NCBI GenBank assembly: GCA_903832055.1 | Contig: CAILAC010000010.1 | Location: forward strand, 372,001 to 436,000 | Source of the DNA: an uncultured Acidobacteriota bacterium | GTDB lineage: Bacteria > Acidobacteriota > Terriglobia > Terriglobales > Acidobacteriaceae | Length of the DNA stretch: 64,000 nt | Direction: 5' to 3' | In this document: positions 37,572-49,716 of the stretch, one piece after another | Layout: every line of letters starts with the position of its first letter | How positions within the stretch are numbered: the first letter of the stretch is position 1 | Translations under genes and position numbers: made by a program | Notes under the pieces: generated by a model | Told to the model about the DNA's origin: nothing | Databases searched by the model: none | Seen by the model: only the letters and a program-made list of their open reading frames with translations

Positions 37572-38888
37572 CTATTCGTCGACATCCGCCAGTCGCGGCT
37601 GAGAGCGCATGAAAGCGTAGAAAGCGATGCCCGCGAAACAAAGCGCGGGAACGGTGTAGGCCATGCCGAGACCGGAGCTATCCGCGAGCTTGCCCATGAC
37701 GGGAGTCAGTGCTGCGCCTCCAATAATCGACATGACGAGCAGAGAGCCGCCGGTTTTGGTGTGCGTTCCGAGGCCCTTGATGCCGAGGGCAAAGATGGTG
37801 GGGAACATCATGGACATGAAGAAGCTCATGGTCATGAGGCATCCGACGCCGATCCAGCCGGGTCGAAGGGCCGCAGCAGTCGCAAGCACGGCATTAAGCA
37901 CTCCAAATGCACCCAGAAGCTGATGCGCCGGAAAGTACCGAAGCAGCGCGGTTGAGACGAAGCGTCCGGCGGTGAAGATGGCGAGCGAACCGGTGAGCCA
38001 CAGGCCAGCGCTGCGTTCGGCGAGGCCGGTGTAGTTTTGCACGTAGGAGATGAGATAGCTCCAGGTGCCGACCTGCGCACCAACGTAGAGAAACTGCGCG
38101 AGGACGGACCAGACGAAGTGGCGGCGCTTCCAGACGGGGCGGGTGTGGTCTTTGGCGAGGGTGGCGCGGGAGTAGTCGAGCCCGGTATGCGGAAAAGGCG
38201 TTCGCGCGATGAGGACCGCCCAAATGAGCACTACTGCACCGATGACCAGATAGGGCACGATGACGCGGAGGGTTTCTGAGCGGAGGTAGTCCTGATACTG
38301 ATGCTGGGCCTGGAGGGCGGCGATCTGGGCTGGTTTGAGTTCAATGCCAGAGAAGATGAAGCGGCTGCCGACGAGCACGGCGGAGATGCTGCCGAGGGGA
38401 TTGAAGGACTGGGCCAGGTTGAGGCGCTGCTCTGATGATCCGGCGTCGCCCATCTGGACGATGAAGGGGCTGGCGGCGGTTTCGAGGAATGCGAGGCCGC
38501 TGGCGATGACGAAGAGCGCGGTGAGAAAGAACCAGTACTGGCCGACGATGGCGGCGGGCCAGAAGAGGAAGCATCCGACACCGTAGAGGCAGAGCCCGGT
38601 GATGATGCCGGTTTTGTATCCAGCGCGGCGCATGAGCATGCCGGCGGGCATGGCGAGCAGGAAGTAACCCATGTAGAAGGCGGATTGAACGAGGCCGGCC
38701 TGGAGGCGGTTGATTTCAAACGACTTCATGAACTGGCGGATGAGGATGTCGTTGAGATTATTGGGGATGCCCCAGAGAAAGAACAAAGCTGTGACAAGGA
38801 CAAACGGCAGCATGCGGCCCGCGGGGATGATGGGCTGATTGGACTTGGTGCCGCTGTTGGAGACGGAGACAGATGTATTCAGGCTCAT
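37572..38888 (-). CDS. fucP: L-fucose:H+ symporter family MFS permease
   Basis: FFLWGIPNNLNDILIRQFMKSFEINRLQAGLVQSAFYMGYFLLAMPAGMLMRRAGYKTGI. Confidence 0.9.
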   Translation of the reverse strand: MSLNTSVSVSNSGTKSNQPIIPAGRMLPFVLVTALFFLWGIPNNLNDILIRQFMKSFEINRLQAGLVQSAFYMGYFLLAMPAGMLMRRAGYKTGIITGLCLYGVGCFLFWPAAIVGQYWFFLTALFVIASGLAFLETAASPFIVQMGDAGSSEQRLNLAQSFNPLGSISAVLVGSRFIFSGIELKPAQIAALQAQHQYQDYLRSETLRVIVPYLVIGAVVLIWAVLIARTPFPHTGLDYSRATLAKDHTRPVWKRRHFVWSVLAQFLYVGAQVGTWSYLISYVQNYTGLAERSAGLWLTGSLAIFTAGRFVSTALLRYFPAHQLLGAFGVLNAVLATAAALRPGWIGVGCLMTMSFFMSMMFPTIFALGIKGLGTHTKTGGSLLVMSIIGGAALTPVMGKLADSSGLGMAYTVPALCFAGIAFYAFMRSQPRLADVDE

Positions 38889-38913
38889 TCGACCTCAGGT
38901 GTAGATGTTGTGT

Positions 38914-39795
38914 TTAGTTCAACTTGTAAAAGCTGGCGGCATTTCCGCCGAGAATTGCCTGCTGTTCGTGCGGGCTTAGTCTGGCGATGAATTCATTGAC
39001 GACCTGGAGCCAGCGCGTGTAGGTGGCGGCGACGGTGCAGACGGGCCAGTCGGAGCCGAAGAGGAGGCGCTGGGGGCCGAAGGCTTCGAGGGCGGTTTCC
39101 ATGTAGGGGCGGAGATCGGCGGGGGACCAGGCGCGGAAATCGGCTTCGGTGACCAGGCCGGAGAGCTTGCAGGAGACGTGGGGGCGGCGGGCGAGTTCGA
39201 TGAGGTTGCTGCGCCAGGGTTCGAGGGCGGCGGCGGCGATGAGGGGCTTGGCTAGGTGATCGAGGACGAAGGGCTGCGAGGGGTGGCGGTCAACGAATTC
39301 GATGGCGGCGGGGAGCTGGTGCTCAAGGACGAGGACGTCGTACGTGAGGCCGTATCGACGGAGCAGGCTGATGCCGGCGTTGAAGTCGTCGCGGAGCATG
39401 AAGGCGTCGGGCTCGGCCTGGAGGATGTGGCGGAGGCCCTTGAGTTTTGGGTTCGCAGAGGCTTCGTCGAGGAGCGGCTGAATGTTTGCGTCGGCGAGGG
39501 GGAGCCAGCCGACTACGCCGGCGATCCAGTCATTTTCAGCGGCGAGGGAGAGGAGCCAGGTGGTTTCCTCAATGGATTGGCGGGCCTGAACGGCGACTGT
39601 GCGGTCGATGCCGGATTGCTGGAGCAGAGGCGCTAGGTCGGTGGGGGTAAAGTCGCGGCGGATCGCGGCCATGTCATCGCTGATCCAGCCGAAGTCAGCG
39701 GGCGTGTAGGACCAGAAGTGCTGGTGGGCATCGACGGTGAGCGGTGCTCGCGGGGTAGGAATTTCATGGGACATGGGCCTCGCCATCGTAACCAA
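38914..39795 (-). CDS. Amidohydrolase family protein (L-fuconolactonase-like)
   Basis: VDAHQHFWSY…QPFVLDHLAKPLI…LLFGSDWPVC. Confidence 0.88.
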   Translation of the reverse strand: MVTMARPMSHEIPTPRAPLTVDAHQHFWSYTPADFGWISDDMAAIRRDFTPTDLAPLLQQSGIDRTVAVQARQSIEETTWLLSLAAENDWIAGVVGWLPLADANIQPLLDEASANPKLKGLRHILQAEPDAFMLRDDFNAGISLLRRYGLTYDVLVLEHQLPAAIEFVDRHPSQPFVLDHLAKPLIAAAALEPWRSNLIELARRPHVSCKLSGLVTEADFRAWSPADLRPYMETALEAFGPQRLLFGSDWPVCTVAATYTRWLQVVNEFIARLSPHEQQAILGGNAASFYKLN

Positions 39796-39874
39796 TCATG
39801 GGCGGGCTTGGCTATGGTATTCTCCGCGATGTTGGCGTGGGTAAACCGGGCTGCTTTTTCAGGAGAATACAGAG

Positions 39875-41011
39875 ATGAATTGTCGCTTCAATTTGCGCAA
39901 GATGATTGCTGTCATGGCTTTGGCTTTTTCTTTTGTGGCGGTGCAATCAGCCGAGGCGCGGGAACGCTGGACCAACGCTGAGGCGAAGGCGTGGGCTGGG
40001 CATCAGCCGTGGGCGACGGGCGGGAATTTTCTGCCTTCAAATGCCATCAACCAGCTGGAGATGTGGCAGCCGGAGACCTTTGACCCGGTGACGATTGACC
40101 GCGAACTGGGCTATGCCGAGGGCGTGGGAATGAAGACGATGCGGGTCTTTTTGCATGACCTGCTGTGGAAGCAGGATGCGCCGGGGTTCACGAAGCGCAT
40201 TGACCAGTTTTTGGCGATTGCGGCGAAGCATCATATTCGCCCGGTGCTGGTGTTTTTTGATTCGTGCTGGGACCCGTACCCGGTGCTGGGGCCGCAGCAT
40301 CCGCCGATTCCAGGGGTGCACAACTCGGGATGGGTGCAGAGCCCTGGGAGAGTGGCACTGATGGACCCGGCGGAGGAGCCGCGGTTTGAGGCGTACATCA
40401 AGGGCGTGATTGGCGCGTTTGCCAAGGATGACCGCATTTTGGCGTGGGACCTGTGGAATGAGCCGGACAACACGAATGGCGGGCAGTACCACCGCGAGGA
40501 CCCTCCGAATAAGGCGGCGCGGGTGGCGGAGCTGCTGCCGAAGGTGTTTGCGTGGGCGCGGGCGGCGAATCCGACGCAGCCTGTGACGAGCGGCATCTGG
40601 CAGGGGGATTGGTCGAGTGTGGAGACGATGAATGCGGTGGGGCGGATTCAGGTGACGGAATCGGACATTATCAGCTTTCACAACTACGGCTGGCCGGAGG
40701 AATTTGAGAGCAAGATTGTGCAACTGGAGAAGCTGGACCGGCCGCTGCTGTGCACCGAATATATGGCGCGGGGGGCGGGCAGCACGTTTGACACGATTTT
40801 GCCGATTGCCTACAAGCACCATGTGGGGGCGATCAACTGGGGGCTGGTGGTGGGCAAGAGCCAGACGAATATGCCGTGGGATTCGTGGGACAGACCGTAT
40901 GTGCTGGCGCCGCCGACGCTGTGGTTTCATGATGTGTTTTATGCGGACGGGAAGCCGTACCGGTTGCGGGAGGCGGAGTTGTTGCGGGAGTGGAATTCTA
41001 AGCGGGATTGA
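39875..41011 (+). CDS. Secreted (beta/alpha)8 glycoside hydrolase-like protein, cellulase/xylanase annotation type
   Basis: Signal peptide; WDLWNEPDNTNGG acid/base motif; LLCTEYMARG probable nucleophile strand. Confidence 0.8.
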   Translation: MNCRFNLRKMIAVMALAFSFVAVQSAEARERWTNAEAKAWAGHQPWATGGNFLPSNAINQLEMWQPETFDPVTIDRELGYAEGVGMKTMRVFLHDLLWKQDAPGFTKRIDQFLAIAAKHHIRPVLVFFDSCWDPYPVLGPQHPPIPGVHNSGWVQSPGRVALMDPAEEPRFEAYIKGVIGAFAKDDRILAWDLWNEPDNTNGGQYHREDPPNKAARVAELLPKVFAWARAANPTQPVTSGIWQGDWSSVETMNAVGRIQVTESDIISFHNYGWPEEFESKIVQLEKLDRPLLCTEYMARGAGSTFDTILPIAYKHHVGAINWGLVVGKSQTNMPWDSWDRPYVLAPPTLWFHDVFYADGKPYRLREAELLREWNSKRD

Positions 41012-41255
41012 GGGGTGGTGGGGCTGATGGCAGCTAATCGTGTCTAAGGCAACTGGGGCGGAGTCTCGCCGCGGTTGCTGGGGATTGGCTTGGGGCGCCG
41101 ATCTCTAGAACATTCGCGAGCGGGCTTGTGGGGTGTTGCGGTTGCTAGGGTGATTGGTAGAGGTCAGGTTGAAAAATTAGATAGAGGAAGCCAGATTTCC
41201 AATCTGACGATTGATTCTTACAATCGAACTTACTCTCTGACTAAAGGTTCGTCAG

Positions 41256-42077
41256 TCAATATCTCGTCTTTAGATACTTAACCACTTCAAACCGCTGAAT
41301 ATACGGTTGCTGCATCACATCGTTCATCAAATCCCAATAACACGACTTTCCCACGTCAGAAGTTATATCAGCCGGATAATGATACTCATAAGTGTTCAGG
41401 CGCAATCCCTCGTCATATCGATTTTCTACGCAATGCGCTCTGACGGGAGCAGCATATGAATAAATTCCCCATCGGATATTGTTCAAAAACTCTGCGATGG
41501 TAGAAGAATGATAGTGAAAGACGTCGTGGTAAAATTGCGTTCGAAAATCTTGAAGGGCGAGGACGCACTTATCATCAGAGATAGATTGACCGTTTTCGGC
41601 AAACACTTCTCTCAGTGTTTTGGCCGCTCCTGTTAGATGTGTAAGGTTGTGCTTTGCGATGTTCCCGCAGATGCGAATGAAGACTGTGCGCTCAATGTTA
41701 AGATCTACTGAAAGCTCTAATGACGGGAACCAACGATTCTGTATTGTGACCTTTTCCGAGAGCCATCTGGCAAACGCGCAAACAGCCTCACTTAGTTCCC
41801 GAATATCCTCAATTTTGCCTATTCTTGGATTTGCACATATCTCTTTCAATCGCTCGAGATAGCACTTATCGCCCATAAAAGGCTTGCTCGGTTTGGACAG
41901 CAAATCGACAAGGATGATATTGAAGAACGCCATATGCGTCATCGTGTTGAACATGACAAGGGTATCAGGGCGGCTGAAGTGAATTGTCATAGTCTCGTGA
42001 TTGACCATGTCCCCGATCATATCGAGCACTACCTTCAGCGTGATGATTTCTTGCTCAAGTGGCGTTAGGTTTTGCAT
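41256..42077 (-). CDS. Hypothetical protein (273 aa), compositionally atypical orphan
   Basis: Intact ORF in an AT-richer tract; no recognised domain. Confidence 0.65.
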   Translation of the reverse strand: MQNLTPLEQEIITLKVVLDMIGDMVNHETMTIHFSRPDTLVMFNTMTHMAFFNIILVDLLSKPSKPFMGDKCYLERLKEICANPRIGKIEDIRELSEAVCAFARWLSEKVTIQNRWFPSLELSVDLNIERTVFIRICGNIAKHNLTHLTGAAKTLREVFAENGQSISDDKCVLALQDFRTQFYHDVFHYHSSTIAEFLNNIRWGIYSYAAPVRAHCVENRYDEGLRLNTYEYHYPADITSDVGKSCYWDLMNDVMQQPYIQRFEVVKYLKTRY

Positions 42078-42256
42078 ATTTCAAATGACATCTTTCCGCA
42101 CCCAATATTTCCTCAATCCCACTATATGACTTCACCGCAAAAAGACGGACGGCGCATCTTTTGCCACCTGACCACTACCTCACTAAAGCAAGTGTCCCTT
42201 CTGCAAGTGCATTTGCTCGAAGGGTGGGAGATAACCTTAGGTGATCTGCTGACTGC

Positions 42257-43726
42257 TCACCCGAGTGGAATCCAACTTGCGAGGGCGGCGGGGAAGAGGC
42301 CGAGGGCTACGACTGCGGCTGTGATGAGGACGAGGGTGGCGAGTTCGAGGGGGGAGACTTCGAGAGGCTCTTCGTTTGTGGGCTTGAGGACGTAGATGCG
42401 TTTGAGGACTTGCAGGTAGTAGTAGAGTGAGACGGCGCTGGCGGCGAGGGCGGCGGCTACGAAGCCGAGGCCCCAGACGGTGGTGGACGGGGCGCGGAGG
42501 ACGGCGGCGAAGAGGTTGAACTTGGCCCAGAAGCCGACCAGCGGGGGGATTCCGGCGAGGGAGAGCAGGAAGACGAGCATGGTTCCGGCGAGGAGCGGGT
42601 TGCGGCGGCTGAGGCCGGCGAAGGCGTCGAGATTGTCAGAACCGGTTGTACGCTCGACGATGGCGATGACGCCGAAGGCTCCGATGGTGGTGAGGGCGTA
42701 GGTGAGCGCGTAGTAGAGGACGGCTGTGCCTGATTGCGGCGTGTTGGCGGCGATGCCGAGGAGCATGTATCCGGCATGGGCTATGGCGGAGTAGGCGAGC
42801 AGGCGGCGGACGCTGGTCTGGACGAGGGCGGCGAGGTTGCCGAGCAGGATGGAGGCCGCTGCCATGGTCAGGAGTAGGACAGTCCACGAAGCGCCCTGTG
42901 AGGAGGCCTGTGAGGAGGCCGCGGCGGGGACGACTGCCGTGGTGACGGCGACGAGTACGGCGAAGCTAGCGACCTTGGAGCCGGAGGCGATGAGGGCGGT
43001 GACGGGCGCGGGCGCTCCCTGATAGGTGTCTGGGGCCCAGAGATGGAAGGGTACGGCGGCGACCTTGAAGCCGAGGCCGGCGGCGACCATGACGAGGGCG
43101 ACGATGAGCAGCGGGGTGACGCCCTGGGTGGCCAGCGAGGCTGCGATTTCGGCGAGGTTGGTGGAGCCGGTGAGGCCGTAAAGGTAGGTGAATCCAAAGA
43201 GCATGAGCGCGGCGGACATGCCGCCGAAGAGGCAATACTTGAGGGCTGCTTCAGCGGACTGGGCGGAGCTTTTGCTGAAGGCGGTGAGGATGTAGAGGGA
43301 GAGGCTGAGGAGTTCGAGGGCGATGAAGATGAGGAGCAGATCGCGGGCGGCGGTGACGAGCAGCATGCCGGTGGTGGCGAGGAGGACGACGGTGACGAAT
43401 TCGCCGGGATTGCGGGAGAAGCGGGCCTTGAAGCTGAGCAGCAGGACGAGCGCGGTGAGGAGGAGGATGCCGATTTGCGCGGCGACGACGATTGGCGAGG
43501 ACACGAGGGCTGCTGTATTTGAGGTGAATTGCGGGCAGCAGACGAGGCAGATGGCGGCGGCGAGTGAGCCGATGACTCCGAGAACGCAGGCGGCGGTCAT
43601 GCGGGTAGACTGCGCGCTCTTGCGGAGAAATCCGAGATCGACGAGGAGGATAAGGAGCGAGAAGACCTCGAGGATGGTCTCGGGGAGGGTGAGCTGGAAG
43701 AGGCTGGCGTAATTCAGCGAATTCAT
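42257..43726 (-). CDS. nuoN: NADH-quinone oxidoreductase subunit N
   Basis: Antiporter-like core GLGFKVAAVPFHLWAPDTYQGAPAPVTALIASGSK. Confidence 0.94.
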   Translation of the reverse strand: MNSLNYASLFQLTLPETILEVFSLLILLVDLGFLRKSAQSTRMTAACVLGVIGSLAAAICLVCCPQFTSNTAALVSSPIVVAAQIGILLLTALVLLLSFKARFSRNPGEFVTVVLLATTGMLLVTAARDLLLIFIALELLSLSLYILTAFSKSSAQSAEAALKYCLFGGMSAALMLFGFTYLYGLTGSTNLAEIAASLATQGVTPLLIVALVMVAAGLGFKVAAVPFHLWAPDTYQGAPAPVTALIASGSKVASFAVLVAVTTAVVPAAASSQASSQGASWTVLLLTMAAASILLGNLAALVQTSVRRLLAYSAIAHAGYMLLGIAANTPQSGTAVLYYALTYALTTIGAFGVIAIVERTTGSDNLDAFAGLSRRNPLLAGTMLVFLLSLAGIPPLVGFWAKFNLFAAVLRAPSTTVWGLGFVAAALAASAVSLYYYLQVLKRIYVLKPTNEEPLEVSPLELATLVLITAAVVALGLFPAALASWIPLG

Positions 43727-43727
43727 C

Positions 43728-45257
43728 TTAGTGGCCTCCCGTCAGGATGGCGTGAGGCAGGGCCTGGACTGCGGGGACGATCTGGTCGAGCAGCAGGCGG
43801 GGGTAAAGGCCGATGAGGAGGCTGGTTCCGGCGAGGAGGAAGACGCCGGCCTTTTCAGCCCAGGTGACCGGCTCGTAGACGGGAATGGGAATGGCGGCTC
43901 CTGAGGCGTCAACGGCTGGTGTGTCGCTGAAGAAGGCGCGTTGCATGGCTCTCCAGGTATAGGCGATGCCGACGACGATGCCGACTCCGGCGACCCCGGC
44001 AAACCAGGGGAAGGCGCGCCAGGCACCGATGAGGACCTGGACTTCGGCGACGAATCCGCTGAAGCCCGGTAGGCCCATGGACGCCATGCCGGCGATGACG
44101 AAGAGCCAGGCGGCGAAGGGCATGGCCTTGCCGAGTTGGAGCTTGCTGAGCAGGCCGAGGTCGCGGGTGTGGGTGCGTTCGTAGACGATGCGGCCGACGG
44201 TGGCAAAGAGGAGGCCGGCGAGAACTCCGTGGGAGAACATTTGCAGGACTGCGCCGTCGATGCCGATCTGGGTGAGCGTGAGCAGGCCGAGCAGGACGAG
44301 GCCCATGTGGCTGACGCTGGAGTAGCCGATGACGAATTTGAAGTCGTTTTGCACGAGGGCGACGGCGGCTCCGTAGACGATGCCGATGACAGCGAAGAGG
44401 GCGAAGACCATGCGCCAGGAATCGATGCCGAGGAAGGACCATCCCCAGGGGTCGAGGCCGTGGGGGAAGAGGGTCATGGCGACGCGGAGGCAGCCGTAAG
44501 CGCCGAGCTTCATGACGACGCCGGCGAGGAGCATGGAGGCGGCGGTGGGCGCGGCGACGTGGCCGGTGGGCGCCCAGGTGTGGAAGGGCCACATGCCCGC
44601 GAGGATGGCGAAGCCGGTAAAGACGAGCGGGAAGGCCCACATCTGGAAGCTGATGGGGAAGGGATACTGGGCCAGGGTTTGCAGGTTCATCGTATGGCTG
44701 CCAGCGGCGGCGTAGGCGGCGAGCAGACCGATGAGGACCATGGCGGAGCCGGCGAAGGAGTAGAGGGCCAGCTTCATGGCTCCATACTCGCGGCGGGTGG
44801 AGCCCCAGATGGCGATGAGGAAGTACTTGGGGACGATGGCGATTTCGTAGAAGACGAAGAGGAGGAAGAGATCGACGGAGAGGAAGACGCCGTAGACGCC
44901 GCCGATGAGGGCGAGGAAGAAGGCGAAGAATTCGTTGGCGCGGTCGCCGGGCTTGTCGCCGATGTACCAGGAGAAGAGGATGCCCGCGACGGCGGCGAGG
45001 CCGGTGAGGAGGACGAGAACGCGGCTGATGCCGTCGGCGGCGAGGGTGTAGTGGATGCCAAGGGCCGGGACCCAGGCGAGGTCGGCGAGAGCGACGCTTC
45101 CCTGCCCTGCTGCGGCGATGAATCCGGCGAGGGCAAAGCCGAGGCCTGCGAGGGCGACGAGCAGCGCAAAGACGCGCGCGCTTTTGGCGAGAGCTTTAGG
45201 CCAGAAGGCCAAGGCCAGTGCGCCGGCAAATGAGAGGTAGATGGTGTAGGCGAGCAT
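43728..45257 (-). CDS. NADH-quinone oxidoreductase subunit M, second copy (NuoM')
   Basis: Start MLAYTIYLSF at 45257, TGATG-type overlap with upstream nuoM. FYEIAIVPKYFLIAIWG, WPFHTWAPTGHVAAPTAASMLLAGVVMKLGAYG. Confidence 0.92.
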   Translation of the reverse strand: MLAYTIYLSFAGALALAFWPKALAKSARVFALLVALAGLGFALAGFIAAAGQGSVALADLAWVPALGIHYTLAADGISRVLVLLTGLAAVAGILFSWYIGDKPGDRANEFFAFFLALIGGVYGVFLSVDLFLLFVFYEIAIVPKYFLIAIWGSTRREYGAMKLALYSFAGSAMVLIGLLAAYAAAGSHTMNLQTLAQYPFPISFQMWAFPLVFTGFAILAGMWPFHTWAPTGHVAAPTAASMLLAGVVMKLGAYGCLRVAMTLFPHGLDPWGWSFLGIDSWRMVFALFAVIGIVYGAAVALVQNDFKFVIGYSSVSHMGLVLLGLLTLTQIGIDGAVLQMFSHGVLAGLLFATVGRIVYERTHTRDLGLLSKLQLGKAMPFAAWLFVIAGMASMGLPGFSGFVAEVQVLIGAWRAFPWFAGVAGVGIVVGIAYTWRAMQRAFFSDTPAVDASGAAIPIPVYEPVTWAEKAGVFLLAGTSLLIGLYPRLLLDQIVPAVQALPHAILTGGH

Positions 45258-46788
45258 CAGTATCTCCACCCCGCGAGTAGGTGCATCACGGTTGGGTTGA
45301 CCGTGCCCAGCACGAGTTGTGGAACGAGTCCGAGGATGAGCATGAGGAGGAGAACGGGGGCCATGACGAGGATTTCGCCGGAAGTGAGGTCGGGGAAGGT
45401 CTTCCATTTCTCAGGAAGCGGCCCGGAAAAGACGCGCTGGATGACGGTAAGAATGACGGCGGCGGTGATGAGCAGGCCAAGGACCGAGACGGTCGCGGGG
45501 AGCCAGGCGAGCGGCCAGACGCCGCGGAAGATGAGGAATTCGCTGACGAAGCCGTTGAGACCGGGCAAGCCGAGGGACGAGAAGAGGGCGATGCCCATCA
45601 ATCCGCAAAAGATGGGGGCGGGCTTGCGGAGGCCGCCGAAGTTGTCGATGGCGAGATTGCCGCCGGAGCGCGACTCAAGCATGGAGAGGAACCAGAAGAT
45701 AGCGGCGGCGGTGAGGCCGTGGTTGAACATCTGCAGGATGACGCCGTCGAGAGCGGCGGTCTGGCTGAGCTGAACTGCGGTGTCGCTTCCGGTGGGCAGG
45801 GCGATGGCGAAGATGGCCAGCAGGCAGTAGCCGAGGTGGTTGATGGAGGAGTAGGCAAAGATGCGTTTCAGGTCCTTTTGAACTGCGGCGGCCCAGGCTC
45901 CGGCGACGACGGTGAGGGTGGCGAGGATGAGGAGCGGGGTGCGGACCTGGGCGAGCTCGTGGCCGAAGAGGGGCAGGGCGAGGCGGAGCAGGCCGTAGAC
46001 GCCCATCTTGGACATGGCTCCGGTGAGGAGCATGGTAACGGGTGTGGGAGCTTTGGAGTAGGTCGCAGGCAGCCAGGTGTGGAAGGGCATGAGCGGGACT
46101 TTGACGGCGAAGCCGAGGAGAACTCCCAGAGCCAGCCAGAGGCTGATGGGGCCGAGATGCGACTGGATGGCCGGGGTGAGTGAGCCGTCGGCGGCCATTT
46201 GCGCGAGGACCTGGAAGTCAAAGCTGCCGGTGGCGATGAAAAGGGCGAGGAAGGCAAGGAGGAGTGCAACCGAGCCGACCATGGTGTAGACGAAGAACTG
46301 GGTGGCGGCGGGGCCTCGGCCTTCGGCTCCCCAGAGCTTGATGAGGAAGAAGGCGGGGATGAGGGAGAGCTCCCAAAAGAGGAACCAGTGGAAGAAATTG
46401 AGCGCGGTGAAGGTGCCGAAGAGGCCGGACTGGAGGAGCAGGATCAGGGCGAAGTAGAGGCCGGGCTGCTGGCTGGCGATTTTCGAATTCGGACGTGAGG
46501 CGGCGATGGCCATGAGCGTGACGATGGCCGAGAGCAGCAGCATGAGCGCGCCGAGGCCGTCGACGCCGAGGTGATATTCAATGCCGAGACCGGGGACCCA
46601 GTCGGCGCGTTCGACAAAGCTCATGGCACCGCTGGAGCCGAGCGAACACCAGACCCAGGCGGAGAGCAGGAGGGTCGAGATGGCTGCGACCAGGGCGATG
46701 CCACGCGCGATAGCTGCGCGATTGCCTGCGAGCAGTGCGGCTGCACCGGCGACTGCGGGGATGGCGGTGAGGATGGTGAGGACGGGCA

Positions 46789-46792
<4 letters not shown>
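45257..46792 (-). CDS. nuoM: NADH-quinone oxidoreductase subunit M, first copy
   Basis: FWELSLIPAFFLIKLWG, FAVKVPLMPFHTWLPATYSKAPTPVTMLLTGAMSKMGVYG. Confidence 0.94.
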
Positions 46793-48855
<2,063 letters not shown>

Positions 48856-48862
48856 TGCTGGC

Positions 48863-49174
48863 TTATCCCTTCATCCGCGTCATGGTATCAAGGTCGGTGG
48901 TGCGAGCGTGGCGGTGGTAGGCGATGACTAAGCCCAATCCAACGGCTGCTTCGGCTGCGGCTACGGAGATTGAGAAGATGGCGAACATCATGCCGGTGAG
49001 CAGCTCGGGATGGGGGCCAAAGCGCCAGAAGGCGATGAGGTTGAGGTTGGCGGCGTTGAGCATGAGTTCAATACCGATGAGGACGAGGATGGCGTTGCGG
49101 CGGGTGAGCGCGATGGCCAGGCCGATGGCAAAGACGAGCGCGGCGACGATGAGGAAGGCTGCGAGCGGGGTCAT
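48863..49174 (-). CDS. nuoK: NADH-quinone oxidoreductase subunit K
   Basis: NAILVLIGIELMLNAANLNLIAFWRF…FAISVAAAEAAVGLGLVIAYHRH-type motif. Confidence 0.95.
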   Translation of the reverse strand: MTPLAAFLIVAALVFAIGLAIALTRRNAILVLIGIELMLNAANLNLIAFWRFGPHPELLTGMMFAIFSISVAAAEAAVGLGLVIAYHRHARTTDLDTMTRMKG

Positions 49175-49695
49175 TGTTGGCCCTCCTTTTTACTTTCCGG
49201 CATGGCCACGATGACTGCGCCGATGAGGGCGACGGTGAGGAGGATGGCGACGATCTCAAGCGGCATGACGTAGGTGGTCATGAGCGATACGCCGATTCCC
49301 TGCACGGTGACTGCTGGCGCGGCGCTGGCTGCTGTTGCCGGCAGGCTGCGCGTAACGGCCCAGGTGAGCACGGCGAAAGTCGCGGCGGCGAGGATGAGGC
49401 CGAGGAGCCAGTTCGAGGAGTAGCTGCGGTACTCTGGCATGCCTGCGCCCCGGGTGAGCAGGATGGCGAAGACGACGAGAATGGCGACCGCGCCGATGTA
49501 GACCAGCATCTGGACGAAGCCGGCAAACTGGGCTTCGAGATTCAAGTAGAGCAGCGCCAGGCCTGCGAAGGTGATGGTGAGCGAGAGCGCGCAGTGGACC
49601 AGGTTGCGGAGCAGCGCGGCGGCGACGGCTCCGGCAATGGTGAGCGCGGCAATGATGAGGAACGGAAGGGTCAAGCCGAAGACGGTCGGAATCAT
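49171..49695 (-). CDS. nuoJ: NADH-quinone oxidoreductase subunit J
   Basis: NLVHCALSLTITFAGLALLYLNLEAQFAGFVQMLVYIGAVAILVVFAILL. Confidence 0.95.
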   Translation of the reverse strand: MIPTVFGLTLPFLIIAALTIAGAVAAALLRNLVHCALSLTITFAGLALLYLNLEAQFAGFVQMLVYIGAVAILVVFAILLTRGAGMPEYRSYSSNWLLGLILAAATFAVLTWAVTRSLPATAASAAPAVTVQGIGVSLMTTYVMPLEIVAILLTVALIGAVIVAMPESKKEGQQ

Positions 49696-49716
49696 TGCGG
49701 CCTCCTTGCTTTCGAG

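Noticed and set aside
41075-41281. ORF 41075..41281 + beside the orphan gene
   Set aside because: 68 aa, no family signal and overlaps the 3' end of the orphan gene antisense.
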